Part shown: positions 35,374 through 45,067 of the stretch, piece by piece
How the letters are laid out: each line of letters starts with the position of its first letter
Numbering within the stretch: the stretch's first letter is position 1
Source of the DNA: DUZB01 sp963747555
Lineage (GTDB): Bacteria > Desulfobacterota > DSM-4660 > Desulfatiglandales > Desulfatiglandaceae
Direction of reading: 5' to 3'
DNA length: 64,000 nucleotides
NCBI GenBank assembly: GCA_963747555.1
Contig: CAVVFZ010000017.1
Coordinates: 138,838 to 202,837, forward strand
Notes under the pieces: model-generated
Told to the model about the DNA's origin: nothing
Seen by the model: only the letters and a program-made list of their open reading frames with translations
Databases searched by the model: none
Translations under genes and position numbers: made by a program

Positions 35374-35792
35374 TTGAAGAAAAAAAAAGCCACCATCGAC
35401 ATTGCTGGTTACCCTTACACTGGGGAATACAAAGACGGTAAGAGACAGGGGGAAGTGCGTTATAATTATCCTGATGGCTCATTCTATGTGGGGGAATTTA
35501 AGGATGACGTCCATCACGGTTTTGGCACGTATTCCTCCTTGATGGCACGTAAACGGGTGAATGCAAGATGATGTGATGCATGGTAAAGGAACCTGGACCC
35601 ATCCTGATGGGAGCGTCATCGAAGGAGAATGGGAGAACGGCAAACCGAATGGCCAGGGAACACACACCCTGCCTGATGGAGGAAAATACACAGGAGAATT
35701 CAAGGACGGCAAGTATTGCGGCGAGGGAACATACACCTATCCCGATGGCAGAGTGAAAAGGGATCTGGAAGAACGGCAAACTTTGTCTGTAA
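35374..35792 (+). pseudogene. MORN-repeat protein, frameshifted
   Basis: About 140 residues made of MORN repeats: YTGEYKDGKRQGEVRYNYPDG, FYVGEFKDDVHHGFGTY, HGKGTWTHPDG, IEGEWENGKPNGQGTHTLPDG, YTGEFKDGKYCGEGTYTYPDG. The frame breaks near 35540-35570 and again near 35765, after which GIWKNGKLCL and a stop at 35792 fit the pattern. TTG 35374 is the apparent start. MORN proteins often act at membranes or as scaffolds; no specific function can be given. Confidence 0.75.
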
Positions 35793-36106
35793 AATGGATG
35801 CCTGTCTTTTCAGGAAAAGATCGTCGACCGTAGTCATAAAGACTCAGGAATCGCCAAATGCATGGTAGGCCGTTTTGAATAATGATCAAGGACACAAAGG
35901 CTTCAACCTTGGAACATGGAAGATTATAGGGCCGTTGTAGAAAAGATGGGTCAGAACCGGCGCATAAAAGCCCGGTTTAGGCACTTGAAAAGGGATGAAA
36001 ACTAACCGTTTCTCCATCCCAAAGGCACCGTTTCATCCAAAGGCACTTCTCTTCTTCCTCCATGGGTGGGGTAGCCTCAAAAAACGGAACCCTCATCGGA
36101 TCATTA

Positions 36107-36799
36107 TCATCCACAGATATCTCCTGATAGCAACTTCAGGATGTCCACCACCTCCGTGAGATGGCGGCACACAAAGTCCGGCTCGGGGTCTCCAGGCGCC
36201 ATGGTTGTCTCCATCCCGTTGGTCAGTAATACGGTTTTTGCCCCCGCGCTTTTTCCGGCAATCACATCAAAACGAAAATCCCCCACCACAAGCAGTTCTC
36301 CCGTGAGAAACCCCATGGTGGAGGCGGCCTTGATGACCCCGTCGGGATTCGGTTTCGGAACGGAATTGTCGCGGGTGATCACCACGGAAAAATCGGTAAT
36401 GGAAAAATGCCGGAAGCTCAACAACCCCATTTGAACGGATCTGAGACTGTTTCGGGTCAGGATGCCGAAAGGGATCTCCATTTTCCTGAGATCCAAAAGA
36501 CACGCGGTGACTCCCCTGTTGGGAACGGATTGTCTCGCTGCCGCCTCCTCATGGGTTTCAAGAATTTCTTTGAGAAGGGCGCGCCTCTCGACAGGCTGCC
36601 GCTCGATATACTCAAGAACGGGCTGATCCAAAGGGCATCCTAAATCGCGCTTGATCGTTCTGAAATCAATCGCGCCGGGGACCGTCAAGGTCCCGTCGAA
36701 ATCAAAGAGGACGGCCCTGATCGCACCGTTTTTATCCCCACTGTTTCCCAGAAGGACTTCTGTCCGGTATTCCCGGCGGGACAACACTTCTTCTTTCAC
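36107..36799 (-). CDS. HAD-superfamily hydrolase (phosphoglycolate phosphatase-like)
   Basis: 230 residues from GTG 36799 with AAGGAG upstream. HAD motif I is LFDFDGTLT, motif II LTRNS, motif III KPNPDG and motif IV VVGDFRFDV, all with expected residues. A helical cap lies between motifs I and II. Subfamily IA phosphatases act on small phosphorylated metabolites; the substrate is unknown. It stands alone between the accessory region and the chemosensory operon. Confidence 0.88.
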   Translation of the reverse strand: MKEEVLSRREYRTEVLLGNSGDKNGAIRAVLFDFDGTLTVPGAIDFRTIKRDLGCPLDQPVLEYIERQPVERRALLKEILETHEEAAARQSVPNRGVTACLLDLRKMEIPFGILTRNSLRSVQMGLLSFRHFSITDFSVVITRDNSVPKPNPDGVIKAASTMGFLTGELLVVGDFRFDVIAGKSAGAKTVLLTNGMETTMAPGDPEPDFVCRHLTEVVDILKLLSGDICG

Positions 36800-37059
36800 A
36801 AGAACTCCTTTGACTTAGCGATCAAGATATTCTAACATTCGGGAACTTGCAATCCCGTTCAGCCGCTGCCCTTCCCTATTCCATAAATCCTGTCATTTCC
36901 AGTATCGGGAAAATGAAGGGGAGATTTAAACATTGGCCCTAATCATGATTAACGTCGGAAACCGAGATGTCAATGAAATTTCGTCCGTTAAACCGGTATG
37001 CTGCCCGGAAAGATATTTCACCGCACTTTCTACCTATCCGTTGAAAGGAGGCCGTTACA

Positions 37060-38001
37060 TTGGAAGATAAACCGGCGGTCCTGCTGGTGGAGGACAACCC
37101 CGTCAGTCTCAAAGTAATCGCAGCCATATTAACGAAACAAGGTGTTCAGGTGACTACGGCCGTCAGTGGAGAGGAAGCGTTTGCATTCGTCAAGCAGAAC
37201 CGCTACGATCTCATCTTCATGGATATCGAACTGCCGGGCATGAACGGGATGGAAACCACAAAAGCAATCCGGAAATGGGAGTCCGACCGATCAGACCCTC
37301 TCGCCCCGTATCCCACCCCTCACACCCCGCTGACTATTATTGCCATGACGGCCCATGAAAGCGAAGAAAACAGACAGGCCTTCCTGAATGCGGGAATGGA
37401 TGCCGTGGAGACAAAGCCGCTTCCTTTGGAGAAGCTAAAAAACATCATGGAGCGTCTGAATCTCATAAGACCGCTTGGAAACGAAAGCGTATCCTCTCAC
37501 ATCATGAGCTTGCTGGAGGAAAAGAATGGCTCTGTTGGCTCGAAAAAAAGTCCTGAGCCGGAGGTGAGGCATCTGATGATCTTCAGACTGGGAAAAGAAA
37601 AGTACGCCCTCGACATGAAACACCTCAAAAAGGTCATGTGGGCGGAGAATATTACCCAGGTTCCCGGACTGCCGCCCCATATCCTGGGAATCATCAACAT
37701 CCGTGGTGAAATCATTTCCGTAGTAGATATGAAAATGCTCCTTGGTCTTTCCTATGAAACAACCGAAAAGCCATCGATCATGATCACATCGGATCAGGGC
37801 GTGGAAACAGGGCTGCTCGTAGACAGTGTCGAGGCTATTGTCGACCTGCCGGCCCTGTCCATTGACCCGCCCATGATCACATTTGAAAAGGAGTATCTCG
37901 ATCTTATTGACGGCGAAGCCAGAATGGATGAAATGCTCTTGATCGTCCTGAACTACGAAAAAATCATGAAATCTGAACTGATGGATATCCATAAGAAATA
38001 A
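37060..38001 (+). CDS. Receiver-CheW fusion (reversed CheV-like coupling protein)
   Basis: 313 residues. An N-terminal receiver has D55 (LIFMDIELPGMNG) and acidic pocket E11/D12 and ends near residue 130. A linker leads to a CheW domain (about 165-305): LMIFRLGKEKYALDMKHLKKV, GIINIRGEIISVVDMK, DSVEAIVDLP. CheV proteins carry these domains in the opposite order. It starts at TTG 37060 behind AAAGGAGG. First gene of the chemosensory operon; it should couple receptors to CheA with phosphorylation-dependent adaptation. Confidence 0.9.
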   Translation: MEDKPAVLLVEDNPVSLKVIAAILTKQGVQVTTAVSGEEAFAFVKQNRYDLIFMDIELPGMNGMETTKAIRKWESDRSDPLAPYPTPHTPLTIIAMTAHESEENRQAFLNAGMDAVETKPLPLEKLKNIMERLNLIRPLGNESVSSHIMSLLEEKNGSVGSKKSPEPEVRHLMIFRLGKEKYALDMKHLKKVMWAENITQVPGLPPHILGIINIRGEIISVVDMKMLLGLSYETTEKPSIMITSDQGVETGLLVDSVEAIVDLPALSIDPPMITFEKEYLDLIDGEARMDEMLLIVLNYEKIMKSELMDIHKK

Positions 38002-38007
38002 TTGCCC

Positions 38008-38430
38008 ATGAACAGTCCGCAAGAAGACGGGAAATCCCCGGCCCAATCGTTTGAATTCATCCTGTTCAAGGTGGCCGATTTTCTTTTCGGGGCGCCGGCC
38101 GAACAGGTATCCAGGATTTACAACGGGGAAAAGATCAAACAGGAAGAATTGGGCCGGATGCCGATGGACCTGGGAGAGGCATTTCATATGCCCAAAGAAA
38201 CATCGACTGCCCGTTCCTGCCTGTTGGAAGTGAAGACCGGAACCGGCATGGAGTTCTTCGAAGTGGATGTGGTGGAAGGCCTCACGAGACTGGATCTGTC
38301 CCAGGTACGAAAGCTGCCGCCTCTGATCGGATCACAAAAGACCAATCGTTCTTTTTGGGGGCTGGCGTTGATCGAAAACCGAATCGCTTGCCTCGTGGAC
38401 CTTGAAATCCTCGGGATGGGCGAGGGATAG
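38008..38430 (+). CDS. Divergent CheW-like protein
   Basis: 140 residues. FEFILFKVADFLFGAPAEQV and a closing WGLALIENRIACLVDLEIL resemble the first and last beta-strands of CheW, but the middle is weakly conserved. ATG 38008 is six bases after the previous stop; TTG 38002 is an alternative. Position between a CheW fusion and the receptors supports a second coupling or scaffold role, as with FrzB in Frz-type systems. Confidence 0.65.
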   Translation: MNSPQEDGKSPAQSFEFILFKVADFLFGAPAEQVSRIYNGEKIKQEELGRMPMDLGEAFHMPKETSTARSCLLEVKTGTGMEFFEVDVVEGLTRLDLSQVRKLPPLIGSQKTNRSFWGLALIENRIACLVDLEILGMGEG

Positions 38431-38466
38431 CCCATGGAATGCTAAACAACAGCGAGGCTTATTGAA

Positions 38467-40527
38467 ATGAACGAATTACAGAAGAAAGTCGGCCTGAACC
38501 AAATCTTTTTTTTCCTGGGCGTAGTCATTTTCCTGGGCATTCCCTACATCCTGCTCACGATTGAAATGACCTCCGAACAGCTCACGCATGTTTTGACGAT
38601 TTATGCGTGGGAGGGTGTTCTTTTTGGCGTGCTCTGCACCCTGCTGCCCATGAGGTGGGTCCGAAGCATCACGAAATCGAATCAAAATCGCCAACCGGCG
38701 ACGGGCACATCGGTTCACCTGGAACGGCTGATCATACAGGCTTTTCGTTTTCCCCAGAAAGTCGCTTTGACCGTCTTCTTCCTGATTCTTTTCGCCTTCG
38801 CCATAGGTGTCCTGCAGGTTGTTCTTTTTGCCCATTTCAATGCTATCCAGTCCCTTGAGGCGTTTATTGTTGGGGTCATCATTGCCCTGGTATATGCGAT
38901 CTGCTGTTTTCTCAACAACGAGCGCATCATATCTCCTTACCTGGCAGAAATGAACCATGACACGGTTACGGTTTCGCCTCCACTGGTACTCTCTATTTTC
39001 AAAAAGATCATGGGCGTGTGTCTCGCCATCATGATCGTAACCATTCTGTTTTTGGTGAGCATCAATTACTCCCATTCAACAAAGACCCTGGGGAGAGAAC
39101 TTGCCGGCGCCGGCATTGAGGAATTATCAAGGCTCCAAAACCTGCTGGATGAAAACCTGCCTAAGGGAGACCCCTCGGGAATAGAGACAAAATTTCTCAA
39201 ATCTTTGGGAACCGGAGGAAATGACCGGTTTTTCATTCTGGAACGAACGGGCGCCGTACTGTCCGGCCAACCGAATCAGCACTTCCCGTTGGAAGAGGAC
39301 AAAGACCGCATGGCTCTTTTCGAACAATTATCCCAAGAATCCACCGCACGGGATATCCTGCGGAATCTGATCTATTGCGGGGTTCCAGTCAAAAACCAAC
39401 CAAGTATGCTGGTCAAGGTAATCGACTTTGGACAATCCGGGAAGGGCGGCATGTCTCTTTTGAAGAGGACAATCCTTATCTCAGCCCTTATTCTGATCGT
39501 GATTTCTTTCCTCAGCTACGGCCTCGCATCCAGTGTTTCGAGGCCTCTCAAAGATCTGGAAGGAGCCGCCAAGAGGATAGCCAAAGGAGAGCTGGGGTAC
39601 AGGACTGCCACCCTCAGCGGGGATGAAGTGGGAGCACTGGCTCACAGCTTTGCCATCATGGAATCGTCACTGAACAGGATTATCGGACAGGTCAAGAATG
39701 CCGTGAGGCATATCAGCTCCGCCAGCATTGAAATCGTTGCGGCCTCAAAGCAGCAGGCTTCCGGGGCGGCTGAACAGGCATCGAGTGTTGGCGAAACAAG
39801 CGCCACCGTTGAAGAACTCTCCACCACCGCGCGACAGATTGCCGAGAACAGCGAGGCCCAGGCGGGAATGGCCGAATCGACATTGAAAAATGCGGAGGAA
39901 AGCAGGGAGGCCATGGACCGAGCCGCCGGAGTAATGGAGGACATTCGGCAAAGGACCGAAGCAAGCGCCGGAAAAATCATGAAGTTGGGAGAAAAATCAC
40001 AGAAAATCGGAAAGGTCCTGGGCATCATCAACGAAATCGCCGCCGAAACCAAGATGCTTTCCCTGAACGCCGCCATAGAAGCCAGCAGGGCCGGAGAAGC
40101 CGGGAAAGGATTTTCCGTGGTTGCCGAGGAGATAAGGAAACTGGCGGAAAGCGTAGTGAAATCAACGGGCGCCATCGAAGAATTTCTTCAGGAAATTCAA
40201 GGCGCCGCCAACGTATCCGTTATGGCGGCTGAAGAAAGTGTGAAGGTAGTCTCCACCGGCACAGGGGAACTGGAAAAAGTGAAGATGGCTCTGCAGGAGA
40301 TCGTCTTTCTTGCCGAACAGACCACGGACTCGGCCAAACAGGTTTCCATGGCAACAAGCCAGCAGAAAGTGGCCAGTGCCCAAACGGCCACGGCCATGCG
40401 GGAAATCTCGGAAGTCACCAGGCAGATGGCATCCGCTGCAAGCCAGACGACCGCTTCGGTAGAGGGTCTGCAAAAGTTAGCCTCGGGACTGGAAGATCTC
40501 ATCTCTGTTTTCAAAAACGTATCATAA
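38467..40527 (+). CDS. Methyl-accepting chemotaxis protein, six-TM type (first of tandem pair)
   Basis: 686 residues. Five hydrophobic helices lie in the first 205 residues (about 13-33, 43-63, 98-120, 127-150, 178-200), then a roughly 130-residue extracytoplasmic segment, a sixth helix (about 335-355), a HAMP domain (SRPLKDLEGAAKRIAKGELG) and a long cytoplasmic coiled coil with the signalling tip MLSLNAAIEASRAGEAGKGF. Classical receptors have two helices, so the four extra N-terminal ones are unusual. No pentapeptide methylation tether. The ligand is unknown. Confidence 0.92.
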   Translation: MNELQKKVGLNQIFFFLGVVIFLGIPYILLTIEMTSEQLTHVLTIYAWEGVLFGVLCTLLPMRWVRSITKSNQNRQPATGTSVHLERLIIQAFRFPQKVALTVFFLILFAFAIGVLQVVLFAHFNAIQSLEAFIVGVIIALVYAICCFLNNERIISPYLAEMNHDTVTVSPPLVLSIFKKIMGVCLAIMIVTILFLVSINYSHSTKTLGRELAGAGIEELSRLQNLLDENLPKGDPSGIETKFLKSLGTGGNDRFFILERTGAVLSGQPNQHFPLEEDKDRMALFEQLSQESTARDILRNLIYCGVPVKNQPSMLVKVIDFGQSGKGGMSLLKRTILISALILIVISFLSYGLASSVSRPLKDLEGAAKRIAKGELGYRTATLSGDEVGALAHSFAIMESSLNRIIGQVKNAVRHISSASIEIVAASKQQASGAAEQASSVGETSATVEELSTTARQIAENSEAQAGMAESTLKNAEESREAMDRAAGVMEDIRQRTEASAGKIMKLGEKSQKIGKVLGIINEIAAETKMLSLNAAIEASRAGEAGKGFSVVAEEIRKLAESVVKSTGAIEEFLQEIQGAANVSVMAAEESVKVVSTGTGELEKVKMALQEIVFLAEQTTDSAKQVSMATSQQKVASAQTATAMREISEVTRQMASAASQTTASVEGLQKLASGLEDLISVFKNVS

Positions 40528-40569
40528 CGGTTCACGGCTGGAACATATCCGGCTATTCACGAGGAAACA

Positions 40570-42759
40570 ATGAGCAAACTGCAAAAGAAAGTTGGTTTAC
40601 ATCAGGGGCTGTTTTTCCTGGCAACCGTAGGGATTCTTTTCATCCCCTATATCCTGCTCACCCTTGAGATGACATGGGAACAGATCAAAACCCTTTCCCT
40701 CATTTATGCATGGGAGGCCCCTTTTTTTGGCCTCATCTGCATCTGGATGCCCGTGCGATGGGTGGCTAAGCTGCCCCTTGAAGAAGAAAACCCGGGGAAT
40801 GTTTCAGAGACATCGATATCCCGGCTTGAAAAGGTCCTTGCATCGAGTCTTCGTCTTCCCTTGAAAATCTCCTGGTTTATGTTGGGCATTCTGATCTTCG
40901 GCTTCGTCATCGGGATACTGCAGCTCATCCTTTTTGCCGATTTCGACCGTGTCCAATCCATTCAAGCTCTCATGATCGGCATCATGATTTCCCTGGTCTA
41001 TTCCGTGTGTTGCTTTTTCAATAACGAAAGGATTCTTGCCCCCTATTTAGGCAATTGGGTCAAACATTTCGGGATGACGCATCCTCCAAAGGTCTTGTCG
41101 CTCTTCAGCAAAATCCTGATCGTTTCCCTGTCCATATTGATGGTAACCATCCTGTTTCAGGCAAGCGTTTCCTACAGCCATTCACAGCGAATCATCCAAG
41201 ACGTCTACGAGGAAAACAGCAGGCACGAACTCCTGAGTTTGCAACGTCATCTCAAAGGCCTGCCGGAAATTTCAGAAAGCGATGCGTTACAAAAAATAGT
41301 GGATGAAGGCTCCGGCAACAAGGATGCCGCGATATTTTTTCTCCATAGGACCGGCAGAATAATCAGCAGTGAAAAAGCCCCTCTCCCGAATTCCGCAAAC
41401 ATGGAGGCATTCAAGTCCCTTTTCAAAAATCTCGTGGGTGGAACCGCGGGAAAGGATGGAAGCACCTCTCACAAAGACATGAATGAGCAGAAAATTTATA
41501 TTGCCGTGCCCAGCGGAGACGACAACTGGCTGATGGTGAAAGTCTTCAGCTTCGCGTCGGTCAGAAAGGAAATGTCCTCTTTTCTGGTCAGAACTCTGTT
41601 GTCCTCCCTTGTGGTCCTGATCGTGGCCTTCTATCTCAGTTACCGGCTCGCGAAAAGCGCTTCGGATCCCGTAAGTAAGCTGGAGATTATCGCCGGAAAG
41701 ATCGCGGACGGCGAACTGTCCTTTCCTGTCAATGTGGTGAATGGAGATGAAATAGGCGCACTGTCCTTCAGCTTTTACAAAATGCAACAGGGGCTCAACA
41801 GACTTGCGAACCAGGCCAACGGCATTGCCATGGGCGACCTGACTTCACAGGTCGAATTCAAGGGGGTCCTGGGTGAAGCCTTTAATCAGATGAGAATCAA
41901 CCTCATGGAAATCATTGTTCAGGTAAAAGAGGCCGTTTTGCAGATGGGAACGGCCTGCAATCAGATCCTGGCTACCGCGGAAGAGCAGGCATCAGGAGCA
42001 TCCGAACAAGCGGCCAGCGTGGGTGAAACCACCGCGAGCCTTGAGGAACTCTCCGCGACGGCCGGGCAGATCTCGGAGAGCAGCCATATCCAGGCCGGCA
42101 TGGCCGAATCCACCCAGGAAAATGCCGAAGAAAGCGCCCGGGCCATGGCGGAGGCCGCAAAACTGATGGACAGGATTCTTATCCAAACAGAGACCGGCGC
42201 TGAAAAGATCCTGTCTCTGGGAAAAAAGTCCCAACAAATCGGCAAGGTTTTAGGGATTATCAACGATGTGGCGGCCGAGACCAAAATGCTTTCTCTGAAT
42301 GCCGCTATCGAGGCCAGCAAGGCGGGGGAAGCAGGAAAAGGATTTTCCGTGGTGGCCTCTGAAATCCGAAAACTGGCGGAAAATGTCGTCAAGTCCACGG
42401 GGACCATAGAAGAGATTGCCATGGAAATCCAGTCCGCGGCCAACACATCGGTGATGGCGGCGGAAGAAAGCGTGAAGATTGTCAAAACCGGGTCCGAAAA
42501 ACTTGAACTGGTTGAAAAAGCCATGCAGGAAATTGTTTCCATGGCCGTACAGACCACCGACTCGGCCAAACAGGTTTCCATGGCCACCGGCCAACAGAAG
42601 AGCTCAAGCGATCAGGTGGTCGTTACCATGCGGGAATTGTCCGAAGTGGCAAGACAGATGGCAGGCGCCGCGGAAGATACCACCAAGGCTGCAAATGGAT
42701 TGAGCCAGATGGCCGGGAAGCTCAAGCAGATCATCTCCAGGTTTCAACTGGAGGGATAG
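40570..42759 (+). CDS. Methyl-accepting chemotaxis protein, six-TM type (second of tandem pair)
   Basis: 729 residues, a clear paralogue of the preceding receptor from start (MSKLQKKVGLHQGLFFLATV) to signalling tip (MLSLNAAIEASKAGEAGKGF). Same six-helix layout and HAMP, with about 40 extra residues, including a second HAMP-like stretch (LNRLANQANGIAMGDLTSQV). The extracytoplasmic segment is the most divergent part, so the two probably sense different ligands after a tandem duplication. Nine bases before cheA. Confidence 0.92.
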   Translation: MSKLQKKVGLHQGLFFLATVGILFIPYILLTLEMTWEQIKTLSLIYAWEAPFFGLICIWMPVRWVAKLPLEEENPGNVSETSISRLEKVLASSLRLPLKISWFMLGILIFGFVIGILQLILFADFDRVQSIQALMIGIMISLVYSVCCFFNNERILAPYLGNWVKHFGMTHPPKVLSLFSKILIVSLSILMVTILFQASVSYSHSQRIIQDVYEENSRHELLSLQRHLKGLPEISESDALQKIVDEGSGNKDAAIFFLHRTGRIISSEKAPLPNSANMEAFKSLFKNLVGGTAGKDGSTSHKDMNEQKIYIAVPSGDDNWLMVKVFSFASVRKEMSSFLVRTLLSSLVVLIVAFYLSYRLAKSASDPVSKLEIIAGKIADGELSFPVNVVNGDEIGALSFSFYKMQQGLNRLANQANGIAMGDLTSQVEFKGVLGEAFNQMRINLMEIIVQVKEAVLQMGTACNQILATAEEQASGASEQAASVGETTASLEELSATAGQISESSHIQAGMAESTQENAEESARAMAEAAKLMDRILIQTETGAEKILSLGKKSQQIGKVLGIINDVAAETKMLSLNAAIEASKAGEAGKGFSVVASEIRKLAENVVKSTGTIEEIAMEIQSAANTSVMAAEESVKIVKTGSEKLELVEKAMQEIVSMAVQTTDSAKQVSMATGQQKSSSDQVVVTMRELSEVARQMAGAAEDTTKAANGLSQMAGKLKQIISRFQLEG

Positions 42760-42767
42760 AGAAATAA

Positions 42768-45014
42768 ATGGACATTAGCGACGACGATCTCCATCCAAAA
42801 GAAGGCTGCATCCTGCCGCCCAATATCAGGGAATTTCTCCCGGGTTTTATTGAGTCGGCGCGGGAGCATATCGATGCCATCAACCAGGGGCTGCTTCGCC
42901 TTGAAAAGGAAGGTCCGGGGGATTCCCAATCCCTGTCCGGAATTTCCAGAAATGCCCATAGCCTCAAGGGGGCCGCCATGACCATGGGACTGGGCAACAT
43001 CACATCCCTGTGTCACCATATGGAAGACATCATTCGGGAAATTCGGGAACAACGGATGGCAACGGGCCCCGAGACGTTCGATGTACTGTTTCAGACCAAC
43101 GATGTCATCAGCGCCATGGTGGAAGGCCTGGCCCATACCCCTGTAGAGAATGCCACCTTACTGAACGGCCTGCTTGAACGAATAGAGGCATTGACGTCAA
43201 CGACAGGTGAGCCCCTTCCCTCCAGGCCCATTCCGAAAAAAAAGCCACAGATTACCGGAACGCCTTCCCGTAAGATCGGCAACGAAACCGTTCGGGTTCC
43301 CACGGAAAAAGTGGACCGTTTTCTTAATATTGCCGTAGAATTGGTGATTACGCGGAATCGAATGCAAAGCCTGCTGGATCAATTGGATAGTAGCGAAACA
43401 TTCCAAAGAAAAGAGCAGAAACTCCTGAGCGTCCTGGAAGGAGACCTCACGGATACATCCGTAAGCCGGACGCCCTTTCAATCCGCTTTGAAGGAGCTTA
43501 TCCTGCAGAGGTACAAAGGACATCGGATCGTTGAACAATTCGGGGAAGACTTTCACGAATCCCTGGAAGTGTTGAACCGGCTTGTAACGGAAACCCAGCA
43601 ACTCGTCATGGATATCCGCATGCTTCCCGTTTCCATGCTTTTCAACGCATTTTCCCGGCCGGTTCGCGATCTTGCAAGGCAGAAGAACAAAAAGGTGGAA
43701 CTGATTATCAAAGGGGAAGAAACACGCATAGACAAAAGGGCCATAGAAGAGCTGAGCGATCCCTTGATGCACCTTTTGCGAAATGCCATCGATCACGGCA
43801 TTGAATCCCCCGAAGAAAGAAAGCAAAAAGAGAAAGACGAGACAGGTACGATTATCCTCAGCGCTTTTCAGGATATCGACAAAGTTATCATTGAAATCAT
43901 GGATGACGGGCGCGGCATAGACAAAGAGCAGATCAAGATGAAGGCATTGGAAAAAGGCTTTCTATCGCACGATGAAGCCAAACGCCTGTTGGACGATGAA
44001 GTCTTCGATCTTCTTTTCCTTCAGGGCTTCAGTACCGCGGCCATGGTGACCGAACTTTCCGGCCGGGGCATCGGCATGGAAGTGGTGAAGAACAACGTGG
44101 AAAAACTCAACGGGAGCCTCGAAATAACCAGCGTCCCCGGAGAGAGAACAAAAACCACCATCTCCCTGCCGTTGACATTGGCCACAACCAGGGCTTTTCT
44201 GGTCCGTTGCTCCGGACATACGCTGGCTATCCCCGTTTTTTCCGCCATACAGGTCCTGCGCCTTTCACCAGACAGCATCCTTACCGCCAAAGGCCGGGAA
44301 GCCGTTTACCTGCAGGGCGAAATTGTGCCCTGCGCACGACTGGACGTCACCTTGTCCTTTCCCAAGCCGGAAAAGGAGGATGCCGGTGAAAAGCTGTCTG
44401 TCATTCTCCTCAGGCACAGTGGGAAGAAAATTGCCTTTCAGGTGGATGAAGTGGTCGGCGTGGAGGAAATTGTCATGCGCAACCTGGGGACCCATTTGAA
44501 AAGGCTCCCCGCTTTCTCCGGGTCCAGCATCCTGGGCACGGGAGAGATCGCCCTGATCATCGATGTTCCCAGACTGTTCACCTCAGCCCAGATCAAGGCG
44601 GGAAACATATTTCTGGAGAGAGATGCCTCCATTGAAAGGAAAGAAGGCAGGCAGAGGATTCTGTTAGTGGAAGACCAGATGACGACCCGCCTTCTGGAAA
44701 AGAGCATTCTGGAAGCAGCCGGATTTGAGGTGGAAACGGCGGCGGATGGCCTTGCAGCCATAAACAGACTCGAGGAAAATCCTTATGATCTGGTCATAAC
44801 AGATGTTCAGATGCCCGGAATGGACGGCTTCACCCTCACAGCCACCCTGAAAAATGATGATCGATTCTCCCACCTGCCGGTCATCATTGTCACATCGCTG
44901 GAGAGTGAGGCGGAAAAAACGCAGGGTCTCCAGGCCGGCGCCGATGCCTTTCTCCTGAAGAAGAGTTTCAACCAGCAGTCGCTGATCCAGACCATCAAAA
45001 CTTTGATAGGGTAA
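42768..45014 (+). CDS. cheA: CheA-type histidine kinase with C-terminal receiver
   Basis: 748 residues: HPt domain with phospho-acceptor H64 (RNAHSLKGAAMTMGL), dimerisation helices (VPTEKVDRFLNIAVELVITR), HATPase with N-box LRNAIDHGIESPEER, G1 DDGRGID and G2 GRGIGMEVVKNNVE, a CheW-like P5 domain, and a receiver (RILLVEDQMTTRLL, VITDVQMPGMDG). No separate P2 domain is evident. Hybrid CheA-receiver kinases are typical of Frz and other type IV pilus or developmental pathways. No separate cheY is present, so the attached receiver may be the output or a phosphate sink. Confidence 0.95.
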   Translation: MDISDDDLHPKEGCILPPNIREFLPGFIESAREHIDAINQGLLRLEKEGPGDSQSLSGISRNAHSLKGAAMTMGLGNITSLCHHMEDIIREIREQRMATGPETFDVLFQTNDVISAMVEGLAHTPVENATLLNGLLERIEALTSTTGEPLPSRPIPKKKPQITGTPSRKIGNETVRVPTEKVDRFLNIAVELVITRNRMQSLLDQLDSSETFQRKEQKLLSVLEGDLTDTSVSRTPFQSALKELILQRYKGHRIVEQFGEDFHESLEVLNRLVTETQQLVMDIRMLPVSMLFNAFSRPVRDLARQKNKKVELIIKGEETRIDKRAIEELSDPLMHLLRNAIDHGIESPEERKQKEKDETGTIILSAFQDIDKVIIEIMDDGRGIDKEQIKMKALEKGFLSHDEAKRLLDDEVFDLLFLQGFSTAAMVTELSGRGIGMEVVKNNVEKLNGSLEITSVPGERTKTTISLPLTLATTRAFLVRCSGHTLAIPVFSAIQVLRLSPDSILTAKGREAVYLQGEIVPCARLDVTLSFPKPEKEDAGEKLSVILLRHSGKKIAFQVDEVVGVEEIVMRNLGTHLKRLPAFSGSSILGTGEIALIIDVPRLFTSAQIKAGNIFLERDASIERKEGRQRILLVEDQMTTRLLEKSILEAAGFEVETAADGLAAINRLEENPYDLVITDVQMPGMDGFTLTATLKNDDRFSHLPVIIVTSLESEAEKTQGLQAGADAFLLKKSFNQQSLIQTIKTLIG

Positions 45015-45067
45015 AAGTTCCGGATAACCCGGCAGGAACCGACCAAAAAACCCACGGAAAAAGTGCC

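Noticed and set aside
35374..35792. MORN gene as an intact two-gene pair
   Set aside because: The repeats continue in register across both frames, so one frameshifted gene is simpler.
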